Origin: Erythrobacter sp.
GTDB lineage: Bacteria > Pseudomonadota > Alphaproteobacteria > Sphingomonadales > Sphingomonadaceae
Direction: 5' to 3'
Assembly: GCF_024305245.1 (NCBI RefSeq)
Contig: NZ_JAMWYX010000005.1
Coordinates: forward strand, 62,001-126,000
DNA length: 64,000 nucleotides
Below are positions 30,004-37,314 of this stretch, piece by piece; the first letter of the stretch is position 1; each line of letters starts with the position of its first letter. The notes beneath the pieces were generated by a model, which did not search any database, was not told where the DNA came from, and saw nothing but the letters and a program-made list of their open reading frames with translations. The position numbers and the translations under genes were made by a program.

Positions 30004-30285
30004 TTATTCGGGATCAACCGTCAACTTCTTGTGCCGCTCGACCGCCGGCCGCCCGAAGCCAAACCATAGGGCATTGTAGGCAGCGCCGGAATACAGAACG
30101 ACCTCGTCGGTCAGGAACGGCAAATCCGGCAGCATGATGAATTTGGCATAGGCCGCGCATCCGCATGCGAACCAACCAGCACCGATTAAGGAAATAAGCC
30201 GCTCGTGCCGCTCAGTCAGGGCGATGAAATGTTCGATCACCGATTCCAAACCCCCGAACCCTGGCCGCTTCGAATTAAATGGCAC
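30004..30285 (-). CDS. Hypothetical small membrane protein
   Basis: A protein of up to 93 residues with two hydrophobic segments (SLIGAGWFACGCAAYAKFIM and LYSGAAYNALWFGFG). The frame begins at a GTG at 30285, but a TTG at about 30249, which follows a G-rich stretch and starts at ESVIEHFIALTERHERL, may be the real start. I do not recognise the family. It lies between two diverged repeat copies, so it may be part of a small mobile or recombined segment. Confidence 0.5.
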   Translation of the reverse strand: MPFNSKRPGFGGLESVIEHFIALTERHERLISLIGAGWFACGCAAYAKFIMLPDLPFLTDEVVLYSGAAYNALWFGFGRPAVERHKKLTVDPE

Positions 30286-30317
30286 CAGACAGTAGAGCCC
30301 GCAATGGGGTCGATCTC

Positions 30318-30405
30318 AGAATTTCGGCTGCTGGCGTCAAGCCCGTTGAAGCTGCCCGGCCGGCTTCGGGACCGGGCCCAGCCGCCGCTCATGACCGGTG
30401 ACGTG
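30318..30405 (+). repeat. Dispersed intergenic repeat, copy 2
   Basis: About 88 bp in the same orientation as the copy at 29907-29993, sharing AATTTCGGCT, TTGAAGCTGCC and CCGCTCATGACCG. Overall identity by eye is about two-thirds. It lies upstream of the small membrane-protein gene, with the PPOX gene beyond. Confidence 0.45.
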
Positions 30406-30451
30406 AGAGAAGCTGCAACATGGTTCGTGAGCTCACAAAGGTGAGGTCAGA

Positions 30452-30904
30452 TTACTTCTGAATGTCAAAATCACCTTCGTCATTGCCATCCCAATAAGCG
30501 GCACGAGTGGCTTTAACGTGCAGCATCACCATGCCCTGGGTATCAATGCCGTCCTTGAACCAGCGGCTCAATTCATCGGTCCAGTGTTCTTTGAATTCTG
30601 CCTTATCGCGGATAATTTTAGCTTCGCCTTCAACCGATATGAATATGCCGGGAGCGCCGTCGGAAGATGGTGCGCCTTGTAGCGAAAGGCCTACCTTCGA
30701 GTTCGTTTTGATATCTTCCACCATCCGACAATCTTCCCAGGTGAAATAATAGCTATCGCCGTCGAAATCGACCTGCCGGTTGTTGCTCATTGGGCGAGCG
30801 CCAATTTGACCATTGGCTGTGTGTGTGTTGAGCATCACGAAATCGATAGTTTTCATTGCTCCTGCAATATGTTCAAGATGCTGCTTGGTTGTTTCGTCGC
30901 TCAT
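30452..30904 (-). CDS. Pyridoxamine 5'-phosphate oxidase-like (general stress protein 26 type) flavoprotein
   Basis: A 150-residue split-barrel protein. The pattern GQIGARPMSNNRQVDFDGDSYYFTWEDC (quoted only in outline: GARPM ... DGDSYYFT) then KVGLSLQGAP and the later ISVEGEAKI strand match the FMN-binding general stress protein 26 group of the PNPOx-like superfamily. It probably binds FMN or F420-like cofactor and reduces a small substrate during stress; real pyridoxamine phosphate oxidases are longer. Complete with its own start. Its upstream region holds the second hairpin repeat. Confidence 0.82.
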   Translation of the reverse strand: MSDETTKQHLEHIAGAMKTIDFVMLNTHTANGQIGARPMSNNRQVDFDGDSYYFTWEDCRMVEDIKTNSKVGLSLQGAPSSDGAPGIFISVEGEAKIIRDKAEFKEHWTDELSRWFKDGIDTQGMVMLHVKATRAAYWDGNDEGDFDIQK

Positions 30905-31083
30905 AAGTTATGCCTTTCTGTGAACCTTCTAAGCGCGTCAGTGAGATCGAAGTTCCTTCCAAAAAGCTGCTAAGGTGCTCACCCATTTTCGAGTTTGCAC
31001 CTCGGCATCATGGAGGAACTGATCTTTGAGAACGACCGCTAAGAGATCGGTTTCTGAAAGGCAGATATTTTTCGCGCGCCGGG

Positions 31084-31167
31084 GAAAGCCGCCATACGGC
31101 TTTCGGGATCGCGCGTCGCCCAGTTCATAGCGGCTCGTGGGTGGTTTTCGGCGAAAGCAGACGTTTA
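31084..31167. repeat. Hairpin repeat related to 28916-28940
   Basis: GAAAGCCG (31084-31091), loop CCATA, CGGCTTTC (31097-31104), then about 50 bp on the element ends GAAAGCAGACGTTTA (31153-31167). The hairpin arms and the terminal AGACGTT/CGACGTT block are shared with the element at 28.9 kb. Confidence 0.5.
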
Positions 31168-31304
31168 GCCTGTTGATCGTGAAAGACCGGCTCTGGGTCG
31201 AGAACTGCCGACGCTGAATTGCAGACCGGACGGCAGCCTTCCGCTCCTCCCCGCCCGGAATCCGCCATTTAAGGAACGGCCTAATCCCAGACCCTGCGAC
31301 GCGT

Positions 31305-31347
31305 TCACATGAACCCCAGCCGTTTTGCAATGCTATCACATGAACCC
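31305..31347. repeat. Direct repeat TCACATGAACCC, two copies
   Basis: TCACATGAACCC at 31305-31316 and at 31336-31347, centres 31 bp apart (about three helical turns). This spacing would suit cooperative binding of a regulator. The nearest downstream gene on the minus strand is the PPOX protein, about 400 bp away. Confidence 0.45.
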
Positions 31348-31479
31348 TACCCGGGCCGGACGGTGAATGGCATACGCATCAAGGTCTTTTCACGCGCCTC
31401 GTTCACTGCTTGCAGCACGCAATGATGCGGACATTGCCTCACGGCCAGTTATGAACTGAGAAACGCTTTTCTGAGCCAG

Positions 31480-32238
31480 TCAGGGCGCGGGCGGCTGAAA
31501 CAGAGTCGGGTCGATCGATTCGCCGGTCCGGGCCTCGCTCCAAAACACGCGGTTGGCAATGATCCCGTCATACAGCAGCGTCACCTGCCTCGCTTGCACC
31601 CACCCATTCTCCAGCCGCACGAAATCGCTGTAGAGCCGTTCGTGCCAGCCACGCGGGGCGCCGAACGCCATGTAGGTGATGAACCCGCTGTCTGCGTCGA
31701 AGCCGAACAATGTCTGCTGGCCTTGCGGATCGCGGATGCGGATGATGTTGGTGCTGCGCCCGCCGATATCGCGGACGGGCGCATGGTGCAGTTCGAAACC
31801 CGCTTCCAGCGCCGAACGGATGATACCGAAGCCGAAATTGCTGGCCCAATAGGCATCGGCTTCGGCGCGGGGCATGATGCCGCGTTCGGTCCAGGTGGTC
31901 TCCCCGTCATAGCCGACTTCGAATAGCAATTTGTCGCCCGATCTGGCGATAATGCGCACCTTGCCCGATGCATCGTGCGCGGCGGTGCGCCCGTCCTCGA
32001 AGGTGCGCCACATGCGGTAATCCTCCGCCGTGCTGCGCACCGCGCCGGTGGCGGGGTCGTAGAATGTCGCGGTGCCGGAAAGTTCGAGCGTGCCAGGATC
32101 GAGCCACAGCGCCCCGCCATGCGCCGCCACAGCGCGTTCGACCACTGCACGCGGGGTTTGCTCCGCGGGTTCGGCTGCAAGCGGGCCTGCCGCCAGCCAC
32201 GCCAGTGCGAACGCCGTCGCTGTGATGAACCTGCGCAT
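31480..32238 (-). CDS. Exported hypothetical protein
   Basis: A 252-residue protein with a Sec signal peptide (MRRFITATAFALAWLAAGPLAAEP). The mature part is a beta-rich domain (LELSGTATFYDP, VRIIARSGDKLLFEVGYDGETTW, TNIIRIRDPQGQQTLFGFD) that looks like an outer-membrane lipoprotein-sorting or LolA-like half-barrel, a tentative comparison. It is probably periplasmic. GGAGAAG lies 6 nt before the ATG. It diverges from the next gene, and a TGTCCGGACA palindrome lies between them. This places it in the proposed island regulon. Confidence 0.75.
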   Translation of the reverse strand: MRRFITATAFALAWLAAGPLAAEPAEQTPRAVVERAVAAHGGALWLDPGTLELSGTATFYDPATGAVRSTAEDYRMWRTFEDGRTAAHDASGKVRIIARSGDKLLFEVGYDGETTWTERGIMPRAEADAYWASNFGFGIIRSALEAGFELHHAPVRDIGGRSTNIIRIRDPQGQQTLFGFDADSGFITYMAFGAPRGWHERLYSDFVRLENGWVQARQVTLLYDGIIANRVFWSEARTGESIDPTLFQPPAP

Positions 32239-32260
32239 TTCTGCTTCTCCCCGCGCGCGA

Positions 32261-32274
32261 TTTGTCCGGACATC
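32261..32274. promoter_or_regulatory. Operator site A, core TGTCCGGACA
   Basis: TTTGTCCGGACATC; the ten-base core TGTCCGGACA (32263-32272) is a perfect palindrome identical to the core of the sites at 48.2 and 52.7 kb. It sits 24 bp upstream of the minus-strand exported-protein gene and 37 bp before the plus-strand one, so it can control both. Confidence 0.7.
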
Positions 32275-32309
32275 TTTTCAACCATGCCGCGCTGGTCTAG
32301 GCAAGTGTC

Positions 32310-33362
32310 ATGCGCTCATTCCTTCGCCTACTTGCCGCTCTGGCGCTGGTTGCCCCTGCGGCAGCCCAGGCGGACGACAGCACGCTGGCCCCCGGTATCT
32401 GGACCAACACCGAAGACGCTCATTTCGCCGAGGAGGCAGGCCGCCCCCGGCCCGAACCGGTGCTGATCGAGGTCGGCGGGGACGGACGCTGGCGCGCAGT
32501 TCACCCGTCGGGCGCGGCGCTGGGCGGTTGGCAGGCGGGGCCGATCCCCGGCCTTGCCAAGCAGACAAGCGGTTCGGGCTGGCAGGTCAATGCCAGCGAG
32601 ATCCGCCGCGCCGCCCCCTTCACCTGCTGGGTTTCGGCACGCAAATTCGCCGCCAAGCCGGACGGCACGCCCGACTGGACCTTCGCCAGCGGTCTTGAAA
32701 CCTTCGATCAGGGCGGGTGCGTGAACGTTCCGGGCGAAGGCATCGCCCCCGACGTCACCATTCGTCTGCGCAACGTCACCTGGGCCAAGGGCAGCCGCAA
32801 CAAGCCTTCGCTGGTGCTCTATGTTCACAAGGACGATCCCGCGCGCGCCGAAAGCTACAGCTGGGCCTCGCCCCATGCATCGCTGATAGGGATCAACCTG
32901 CGCTGGGTGCAGGCCAGTTGCTCACGCGCCGATGCGCCGCCGCCTGTCGGAGAGGCCGCTTATGCCAGCCTCGTCGCGGCAGGACAGCGCTGGAAGGAGC
33001 TCTACGAAGCGGGCAACTGGCAGGCGCTGCGCAGCCTCTACGCCGATGATGCGGTGCTGATGACGCAGGCGAGCCCCAAGATCACGGGCGCAGATGCGAT
33101 CGTGCAGTTCCTCGGCCGGTTGGGGCAGGCAGGCGGGAGCGCCGTGATCGATTTCGCGCCCGAAGAGGCGACGGCTGACGGCGGGTATGGCTTTGTCACG
33201 GCGAAATACCGGATGGATGTAACCCTTCCCGGCCAGCCCGCCAGCACCGTTGTGGGCCGTTCGATGCTGGTCTACAAATGGGTGGACGGACGGTGGCTGC
33301 TGTGGCGCGACATGGACAATTTCGCCCCCGATGCAACGGCCGAGACGATGGCAGCTGGTTGA
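32310..33362 (+). CDS. Exported protein with C-terminal SnoaL/DUF4440-like domain
   Basis: A 350-residue exported protein. The signal peptide is MRSFLRLLAALALVAPAAAQAD. Residues about 25-200 are an unrecognised domain with two or three Cys (FTCWVSARKF, GGCVNVPGEG, QASCSRAD) that could form disulfides in the periplasm. Residues about 220-345 look like an NTF2/SnoaL-type cone (WKELYEAGNWQALRSLYADDAVLM, then ITGADAIVQFLGRLGQ). SnoaL-like domains often act as ligand-binding pockets, isomerases or hydrolases, so a periplasmic role on the island's substrate is possible. The ribosome site is weak. It is under operator site A. Confidence 0.75.
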   Translation: MRSFLRLLAALALVAPAAAQADDSTLAPGIWTNTEDAHFAEEAGRPRPEPVLIEVGGDGRWRAVHPSGAALGGWQAGPIPGLAKQTSGSGWQVNASEIRRAAPFTCWVSARKFAAKPDGTPDWTFASGLETFDQGGCVNVPGEGIAPDVTIRLRNVTWAKGSRNKPSLVLYVHKDDPARAESYSWASPHASLIGINLRWVQASCSRADAPPPVGEAAYASLVAAGQRWKELYEAGNWQALRSLYADDAVLMTQASPKITGADAIVQFLGRLGQAGGSAVIDFAPEEATADGGYGFVTAKYRMDVTLPGQPASTVVGRSMLVYKWVDGRWLLWRDMDNFAPDATAETMAAG

Positions 33363-33369
33363 GCCGCGG

Positions 33370-33675
33370 TCAGTTCTTCCACGCCGCTCCGCCGACCCAA
33401 TCGCCAGCAAGGCCGAGGAATTCGTCGACGCTGACTTTCTCCCACACTCCGGCGGCGAAATAGGGATCCGCCTCGAACCGCGCGCGGGCCTCGGCGGCAT
33501 CCTTCGCCTTTATGACGATCAGCGACCCGACCGTTCGTTCGCCGTCCTTCAGCGGGCCCGCAATGGCGAAATAATCGATGTTCGTCTCGATATAGGCGAG
33601 ATGCGCGGCCAGCACCTCGCCGCGCAAAGCCGCGCTGTGTTCGCCGTCGCGGCACTGGAATACGAACAGCTTCAT
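33370..33675 (-). CDS. YciI family protein
   Basis: A 101-residue protein with the YciI ferredoxin-like fold. It begins KLFVFQCRDG and has the conserved AHLAYIE and the IAGPLKDGERTVGSLIVI strand-turn-strand, then ADPYFAAGVWEKVSVDEF. YciI proteins act as small ligand-binding or dechlorinase-like enzymes; the conserved His-Asp pair is plausible at AAHLAY. The ATG at 33675 overlaps the upstream stop as ATGA; GAGGTGGG precedes it. It is the last gene of the ten-gene minus-strand operon. Confidence 0.85.
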   Translation of the reverse strand: MKLFVFQCRDGEHSAALRGEVLAAHLAYIETNIDYFAIAGPLKDGERTVGSLIVIKAKDAAEARARFEADPYFAAGVWEKVSVDEFLGLAGDWVGGAAWKN

Positions 33676-34574
33676 GCCCCCACCTCGATGCATTCGATCA
33701 GCTCACCCGCTGCGCCCATCGCCGTGGCGGCGCGGCGTCCTTCGTACAGCGCGCCGTGGCGCACCGCAGGCGGCACGATCCATTGCGCCAAGCAGGCATC
33801 GAGATCGGCGACCGCCAGGGTCACCAGCGCATTGCCGGGCGGCAGCAACCCATCATGGCGCGCGCGCGGCGTGGCGGCGGCGGGATAATCATCAACCTCG
33901 ACAATCGGCATTCGCCCGTGGCTGACCATGCTGATCGTCGTCTGCGTATCGGGCGCAAGACCGAAAGCGTCGTTGATCATGCTGTAAGGCAGCGTGTAAT
34001 CCGCGCCGCGTATCAGGCCGAGGAGATCGCAATACCAAGCGATGCTGGCGTCGCGGTCCGGTGTGGCGAGCACCACGATGAAGATGCGGTCCACCGGCGC
34101 TGCGGCACGCGGCAGATCGGTGTCGGGCAGGTCGCCCAGCACCTGGTTGAGATAGATCATCTCGCGCCCCGGCCCCAGCGCCTGCATCGGGATGAAGGCC
34201 GGTTCGATATTCTCCAGCACCTTGGGCGGGCCGACAATCGTGAAAAGGTCGGCAGGCAGCGCTTCGGGCCAGTGCCAGACATCCTCGACCGTGGTTTCGA
34301 ACGCGGCCCAGCCATAGGTGGTGGTCGGGCGGAAATCGGGACGGGAGGGCTGTTCGACCAGCCGGAACCAGCACGGCGCGCCGCTGCCGGGCCGCAGCAC
34401 TGCATAGGGCGAGCCGGCATTGCCCGGGCAGCCCCAGCTGACGGCGAGATCGGCGAAGAGCGTGCCGCGTTCGGCCAATCCGAGACCCAGCACTCCGCCA
34501 TAGGCCGCCAGCCCCTGTTCGAGATCAGGCACCGTCGAAAGCCCGCCCATGATCGTGCCGTGGGGGATGGTCAT
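33672..34574 (-). CDS. VOC family (glyoxalase/extradiol dioxygenase-like) protein
   Basis: A 300-residue cytoplasmic protein with two vicinal-oxygen-chelate modules (first about residues 5-130, second about 145-290: DRIFIVVLATPDRDASIAWYCDLLGLI). It has no signal peptide. Metal ligands cannot be assigned confidently by eye. VOC members are isomerases, epimerases, dioxygenases or lyases. It overlaps both neighbours by 4 nt (ATGA), so it belongs to the operon. The architecture recalls the exported two-module VOC protein at 55.4 kb. Confidence 0.85.
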   Translation of the reverse strand: MTIPHGTIMGGLSTVPDLEQGLAAYGGVLGLGLAERGTLFADLAVSWGCPGNAGSPYAVLRPGSGAPCWFRLVEQPSRPDFRPTTTYGWAAFETTVEDVWHWPEALPADLFTIVGPPKVLENIEPAFIPMQALGPGREMIYLNQVLGDLPDTDLPRAAAPVDRIFIVVLATPDRDASIAWYCDLLGLIRGADYTLPYSMINDAFGLAPDTQTTISMVSHGRMPIVEVDDYPAAATPRARHDGLLPPGNALVTLAVADLDACLAQWIVPPAVRHGALYEGRRAATAMGAAGELIECIEVGA

Positions 34575-35329
34575 GATCGAAACTCCGGTTTGCGTTTTTC
34601 GACAAAGGCGGCGGTGCCTTCGGCAAAATCGGGGGTGGTGAAGGCCGCTGCGAACACCGCCAGCGTCTCGGCATCGTCGGCGACCTGCCCATCGAGCACC
34701 CGGCGTACGAAGTCCTTGATCGCGCGCGCGCTGCTGCCCGATGCGGCGGCGATCTGCGCGGTCAGGGCATCGCTGCTGTCACCGACAATTTCGACCAGCC
34801 CGATCTGCTGCGCTTCGTCCGCGCCGAGCAATTCGCCGGTAAAGAGCATCCGCTTGGCCTGCCCCGGCCCGACCAGATCGACCAGCAGCTTCACATCGTG
34901 CAGCGGATAGACGAGGCCGAGTTTGGCCGGGGTGATGCCGAACCGCGCCGCCGGGGCCGCCACCCGGATATCGCAGGCCATCGCGATCCCGCAGCCGCCG
35001 CCCACGCAGTCGCCTTCGACGAAAGCGATGGTCGGGATATCGGCGCGCGCGAGTTCATATTGCGCGCGGTTGATCGCCGCCTGATTGGCCGCGCGCCATG
35101 CTGCGTCATCCTTGTTGGCGAGCAGTTCGCGGATATCCGCTCCGGCGCAGAACGCCGCGCCCGGATCGGCGGCGCGCAGTTCCAGCACCTTGGCCGCAGG
35201 ATCGGCCACCGCTTCTGCCACCAGCGCGGGCAGCGCCTGCCACATCGCCATGTCGAAGGCATTGCGCTTGTCCGCGCGGTCGATCAGCAGGCGCGCGACC
35301 GCACCTTCGCGGATGAGGCGCAGGCTCAT
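34571..35329 (-). CDS. Crotonase (enoyl-CoA hydratase/isomerase) family protein
   Basis: A 252-residue crotonase-fold protein. The oxyanion-hole elements are present (AAFCAGADIREL and VGGGCGIAMACDIRVAAPAARFG). The two glutamates used by classical enoyl-CoA hydratase are absent: GGGCG has Gly where ECH has Glu144, and ITPAKLG has Ala where ECH has Glu164. It therefore is unlikely to be a plain hydratase; isomerase, thioesterase, decarboxylase or C-C hydrolase roles on a CoA ester are more likely. The ATG at 35329 overlaps the deacetylase stop as ATGA. Confidence 0.88.
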   Translation of the reverse strand: MSLRLIREGAVARLLIDRADKRNAFDMAMWQALPALVAEAVADPAAKVLELRAADPGAAFCAGADIRELLANKDDAAWRAANQAAINRAQYELARADIPTIAFVEGDCVGGGCGIAMACDIRVAAPAARFGITPAKLGLVYPLHDVKLLVDLVGPGQAKRMLFTGELLGADEAQQIGLVEIVGDSSDALTAQIAAASGSSARAIKDFVRRVLDGQVADDAETLAVFAAAFTTPDFAEGTAAFVEKRKPEFRS

Positions 35330-36198
35330 GCCGGGTAAGCGCCCATGAAGTGATCGGCGATGGCCTTGCGGGTCGTCACCCACACCCCGTCATGCGCGCG
35401 GACATGGCGGAAGAATTCCTCCAGCGCCCAGACGCGCCCCGGCCGCCCGATGATGCGCAGATGCAGGCCGAGGCTCATCATCTTGGGGTTGCCTTCCTCG
35501 CCCTCGCGGTAGACCTGATCGAAATTCGCCTTGGCATAATCGAGCCACTGGTCCGGGGTCAAAGCCGGGTCGGTCCACATCTTCATGTCATTATTGTCGA
35601 GCTGGTAAGGCACGATGCACATCGGATTGCCGGGGACGGTTGCACGATCCCAGAACGGCACGTCGCCGCTGTAATCGTCCATATGGTAGGTGAAGCCTTC
35701 CTCCGACAGCAAGCGGCGGGTGTTGTCGGTGAGCAGGTAGCGCGACAGCCAGCCATGGGGGCGCACCCCGCAGGTGCGCTCGATGCTGGTCACGGCCTTG
35801 CGGATGAAGTCGCGCTCCTCGGCCTCGTCCAGCTTGAACTGATGCACCCAGCGCCAACCGTGGCTGACGGGTTCATGGCCGAGTTCGACGATGGCCTCGG
35901 CAATTTCCGGGTGGTTTTCGAGGCTGAGCGCTGCGACCGTCCAGCTGGCCATGATATCATAGCGTTTCAACAGCTTGACGATCCGCGGCGCACCCGCCTT
36001 GATGCCATAGAGATAATTGGATTCGTTCGAATAATTGCGCATCTTGGATTTGACGAACACACCCAATTCGTCGACCGGCTCCATCCCGCGGTCGCCGCGG
36101 GCGATGGTCATTTCGCTACCTTCCTCGACATTGACGACGACCGATAGGGCCATCTTCGCGTCACCGGGCCAGTCCATGCGTTCTTCGATAAGAGCCAT
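35326..36198 (-). CDS. Polysaccharide deacetylase-family protein, PuuE/cyclic imidase-like
   Basis: A 290-residue metal-dependent hydrolase of the NodB-homology fold. In place of the sugar-deacetylase TFDDG motif it has NVEEGSE, and it has GHEPVSHGWRW, the signature of the PuuE allantoinase/cyclic-imide hydrolase branch rather than of true polysaccharide deacetylases. RKAVTSIERTCGVRPHGW and SLGLHLRIIGRPGR are also typical of that branch. It probably hydrolyses a C-N bond in a small ring or amide in the cytoplasm. No signal peptide. Start and stop overlap neighbouring genes by 1 and 4 nt. Confidence 0.87.
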   Translation of the reverse strand: MALIEERMDWPGDAKMALSVVVNVEEGSEMTIARGDRGMEPVDELGVFVKSKMRNYSNESNYLYGIKAGAPRIVKLLKRYDIMASWTVAALSLENHPEIAEAIVELGHEPVSHGWRWVHQFKLDEAEERDFIRKAVTSIERTCGVRPHGWLSRYLLTDNTRRLLSEEGFTYHMDDYSGDVPFWDRATVPGNPMCIVPYQLDNNDMKMWTDPALTPDQWLDYAKANFDQVYREGEEGNPKMMSLGLHLRIIGRPGRVWALEEFFRHVRAHDGVWVTTRKAIADHFMGAYPA

Positions 36199-37001
36199 CA
36201 GTGCATCTCCTCCCCGCCCGACACGTTCAGCGCCTCACCGGTGACATAGAAGGCCGCATCGCTCGCAAGCCACAGGCAGGCAGCAGCGGTATCGGACGGC
36301 AGGCCGGGGCGGCCCATCGGGTTCTTGGCGCTCATGTTGGCAAGGTACTCCTCGACAGTCGCGAAGCCGAGCAGCTTGCTGAAATAGGCGTTTTGCTGCG
36401 CGCCAAGTCCGGTGGTGACGTGGTTGGGGCACACCGCATTCACCGTGATGCCGTGCTTGCCGAGTTCGACCGCGCTCGCCCGCGTCAGGCCGACCATTCC
36501 GTGCTTGGACGAGACATAGGCGGGCAGGTGCGGAAAGCCGGTCTTGGCAGCTTGCGACGCGATATTGATGATCCGCCCGCCGTTTCCGGCCTCGACCATC
36601 GCCCGCGCGGCGGCCTGCGTGCAGTAGAAGGCGCCCGACAGGTTCACCGCAATCACCTGATCCCATTCATCAGCGGTATCGACGTCGAGCAGCGGCTTCA
36701 TCTTGAAGCCGATACCGGCATTGTTGACGAAGATATCGACCTTGCCGAACCGCGCCTCAGCCTGCGCGACCAGCGCGCGGCAATCCTCGGCCTTGGACAC
36801 GTCGCAGGCGATGGCCGCGACACCGCCCCCGCGGGCGCGCAAGTCTTCGGCTACGCTTGTCGCTTCGGCATCGATCACGCGGTCGGAGACGACGCAGTTC
36901 GCGCCCGCATCGGCGAAGGCCTGCAGGATGCCCTGCCCCAGTCCCTTGTGCTTGCCCGACCCGGTAACGATGATGGTCTTGCCCGCAAAGCTGCCTGTCA
37001 T
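36198..37001 (-). CDS. SDR family oxidoreductase
   Basis: A 267-residue short-chain dehydrogenase. The cofactor motif is TGSGKHKGLG, two residues longer than the usual TGxxxGxG. NNAG, the catalytic Ser (IINIASQAAKTGFP) and YVSSK are intact, and the C-terminus has VTGEALNVSGGEE. The acidic residue after strand 2 (VVSDRVID) suggests NAD(H) preference. It probably oxidises a hydroxyl of a pathway intermediate. It is in the ten-gene operon, with 1-nt separation from the HapK-like gene upstream and 1-nt overlap downstream. Confidence 0.9.
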   Translation of the reverse strand: MTGSFAGKTIIVTGSGKHKGLGQGILQAFADAGANCVVSDRVIDAEATSVAEDLRARGGGVAAIACDVSKAEDCRALVAQAEARFGKVDIFVNNAGIGFKMKPLLDVDTADEWDQVIAVNLSGAFYCTQAAARAMVEAGNGGRIINIASQAAKTGFPHLPAYVSSKHGMVGLTRASAVELGKHGITVNAVCPNHVTTGLGAQQNAYFSKLLGFATVEEYLANMSAKNPMGRPGLPSDTAAACLWLASDAAFYVTGEALNVSGGEEMH

Positions 37002-37002
37002 C

Positions 37003-37311
37003 TCACAGATCCTCGGTCAGGATGAATTGCGGCGCATCGGCAAAGCCCTGGAACGGCGCGGCGGCGGCCTGGAAATCCTCGGTCGAGATATCGGCGATGA
37101 AAGCGTCCATGCCGGTAATGTCGATTACCTCGATGTACTGGAAGTGCGGGGTCGCGGTATCATCGCCGAACACGCCGGTGGCCTTGTGGACGGTGAAGCT
37201 CGTCACCGAGCCGAGTGCGTTGACGCCGGGAATGTCGCGGGTTTTCGCCCATTCCTCGTATTCGGCGATACTGGCACCGGGCTTCAGGTTGAACAGGCAG
37301 ATGATACGCAT
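37003..37311 (-). CDS. HapK/REDY-like dimeric alpha-beta barrel protein
   Basis: A 102-residue protein starting RIICLFNLKPGASIAEYEEWA, with the FTVHKATGVFG and FQYIEVIDITGMDAF pattern of the REDY-like HapK family, a ferredoxin-like dimeric barrel. Relatives include small monooxygenase-like or isomerase-like proteins in prodigiosin-type clusters, but the activity is not established. Three nucleotides separate it from the amidase gene upstream. Its conserved His/Glu could make it a small cofactor-free enzyme; that is inference. Confidence 0.8.
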   Translation of the reverse strand: MRIICLFNLKPGASIAEYEEWAKTRDIPGVNALGSVTSFTVHKATGVFGDDTATPHFQYIEVIDITGMDAFIADISTEDFQAAAAPFQGFADAPQFILTEDL

Positions 37312-37314
37312 CGG

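Larger units (their letters stand above)
30905..31479. other. Gene-poor region with repeats
   Basis: About 575 bp between two minus-strand genes. It contains the hairpin-type repeat at 31084-31167 and two direct copies of TCACATGAACCC (31305-31316 and 31336-31347). A 133-codon open frame spans 30938-31339 but is low-complexity and crosses the repeat, so I do not call it. The promoter of the PPOX gene should lie near its right side. Confidence 0.5.

Noticed and set aside
30938-31339. 133-codon minus-strand frame
   Set aside because: It crosses the hairpin repeat, has biased Arg-rich composition and lacks a ribosome site or homology, so I treat it as non-coding.
27442-31479. tRNA gene or integrase as cause of the gene-poor region
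   Set aside because: I looked for tRNA-like arms and GTTCGA-type T-loops with a pairing acceptor stem and for integrase or transposase motifs on both strands and found none that held up.
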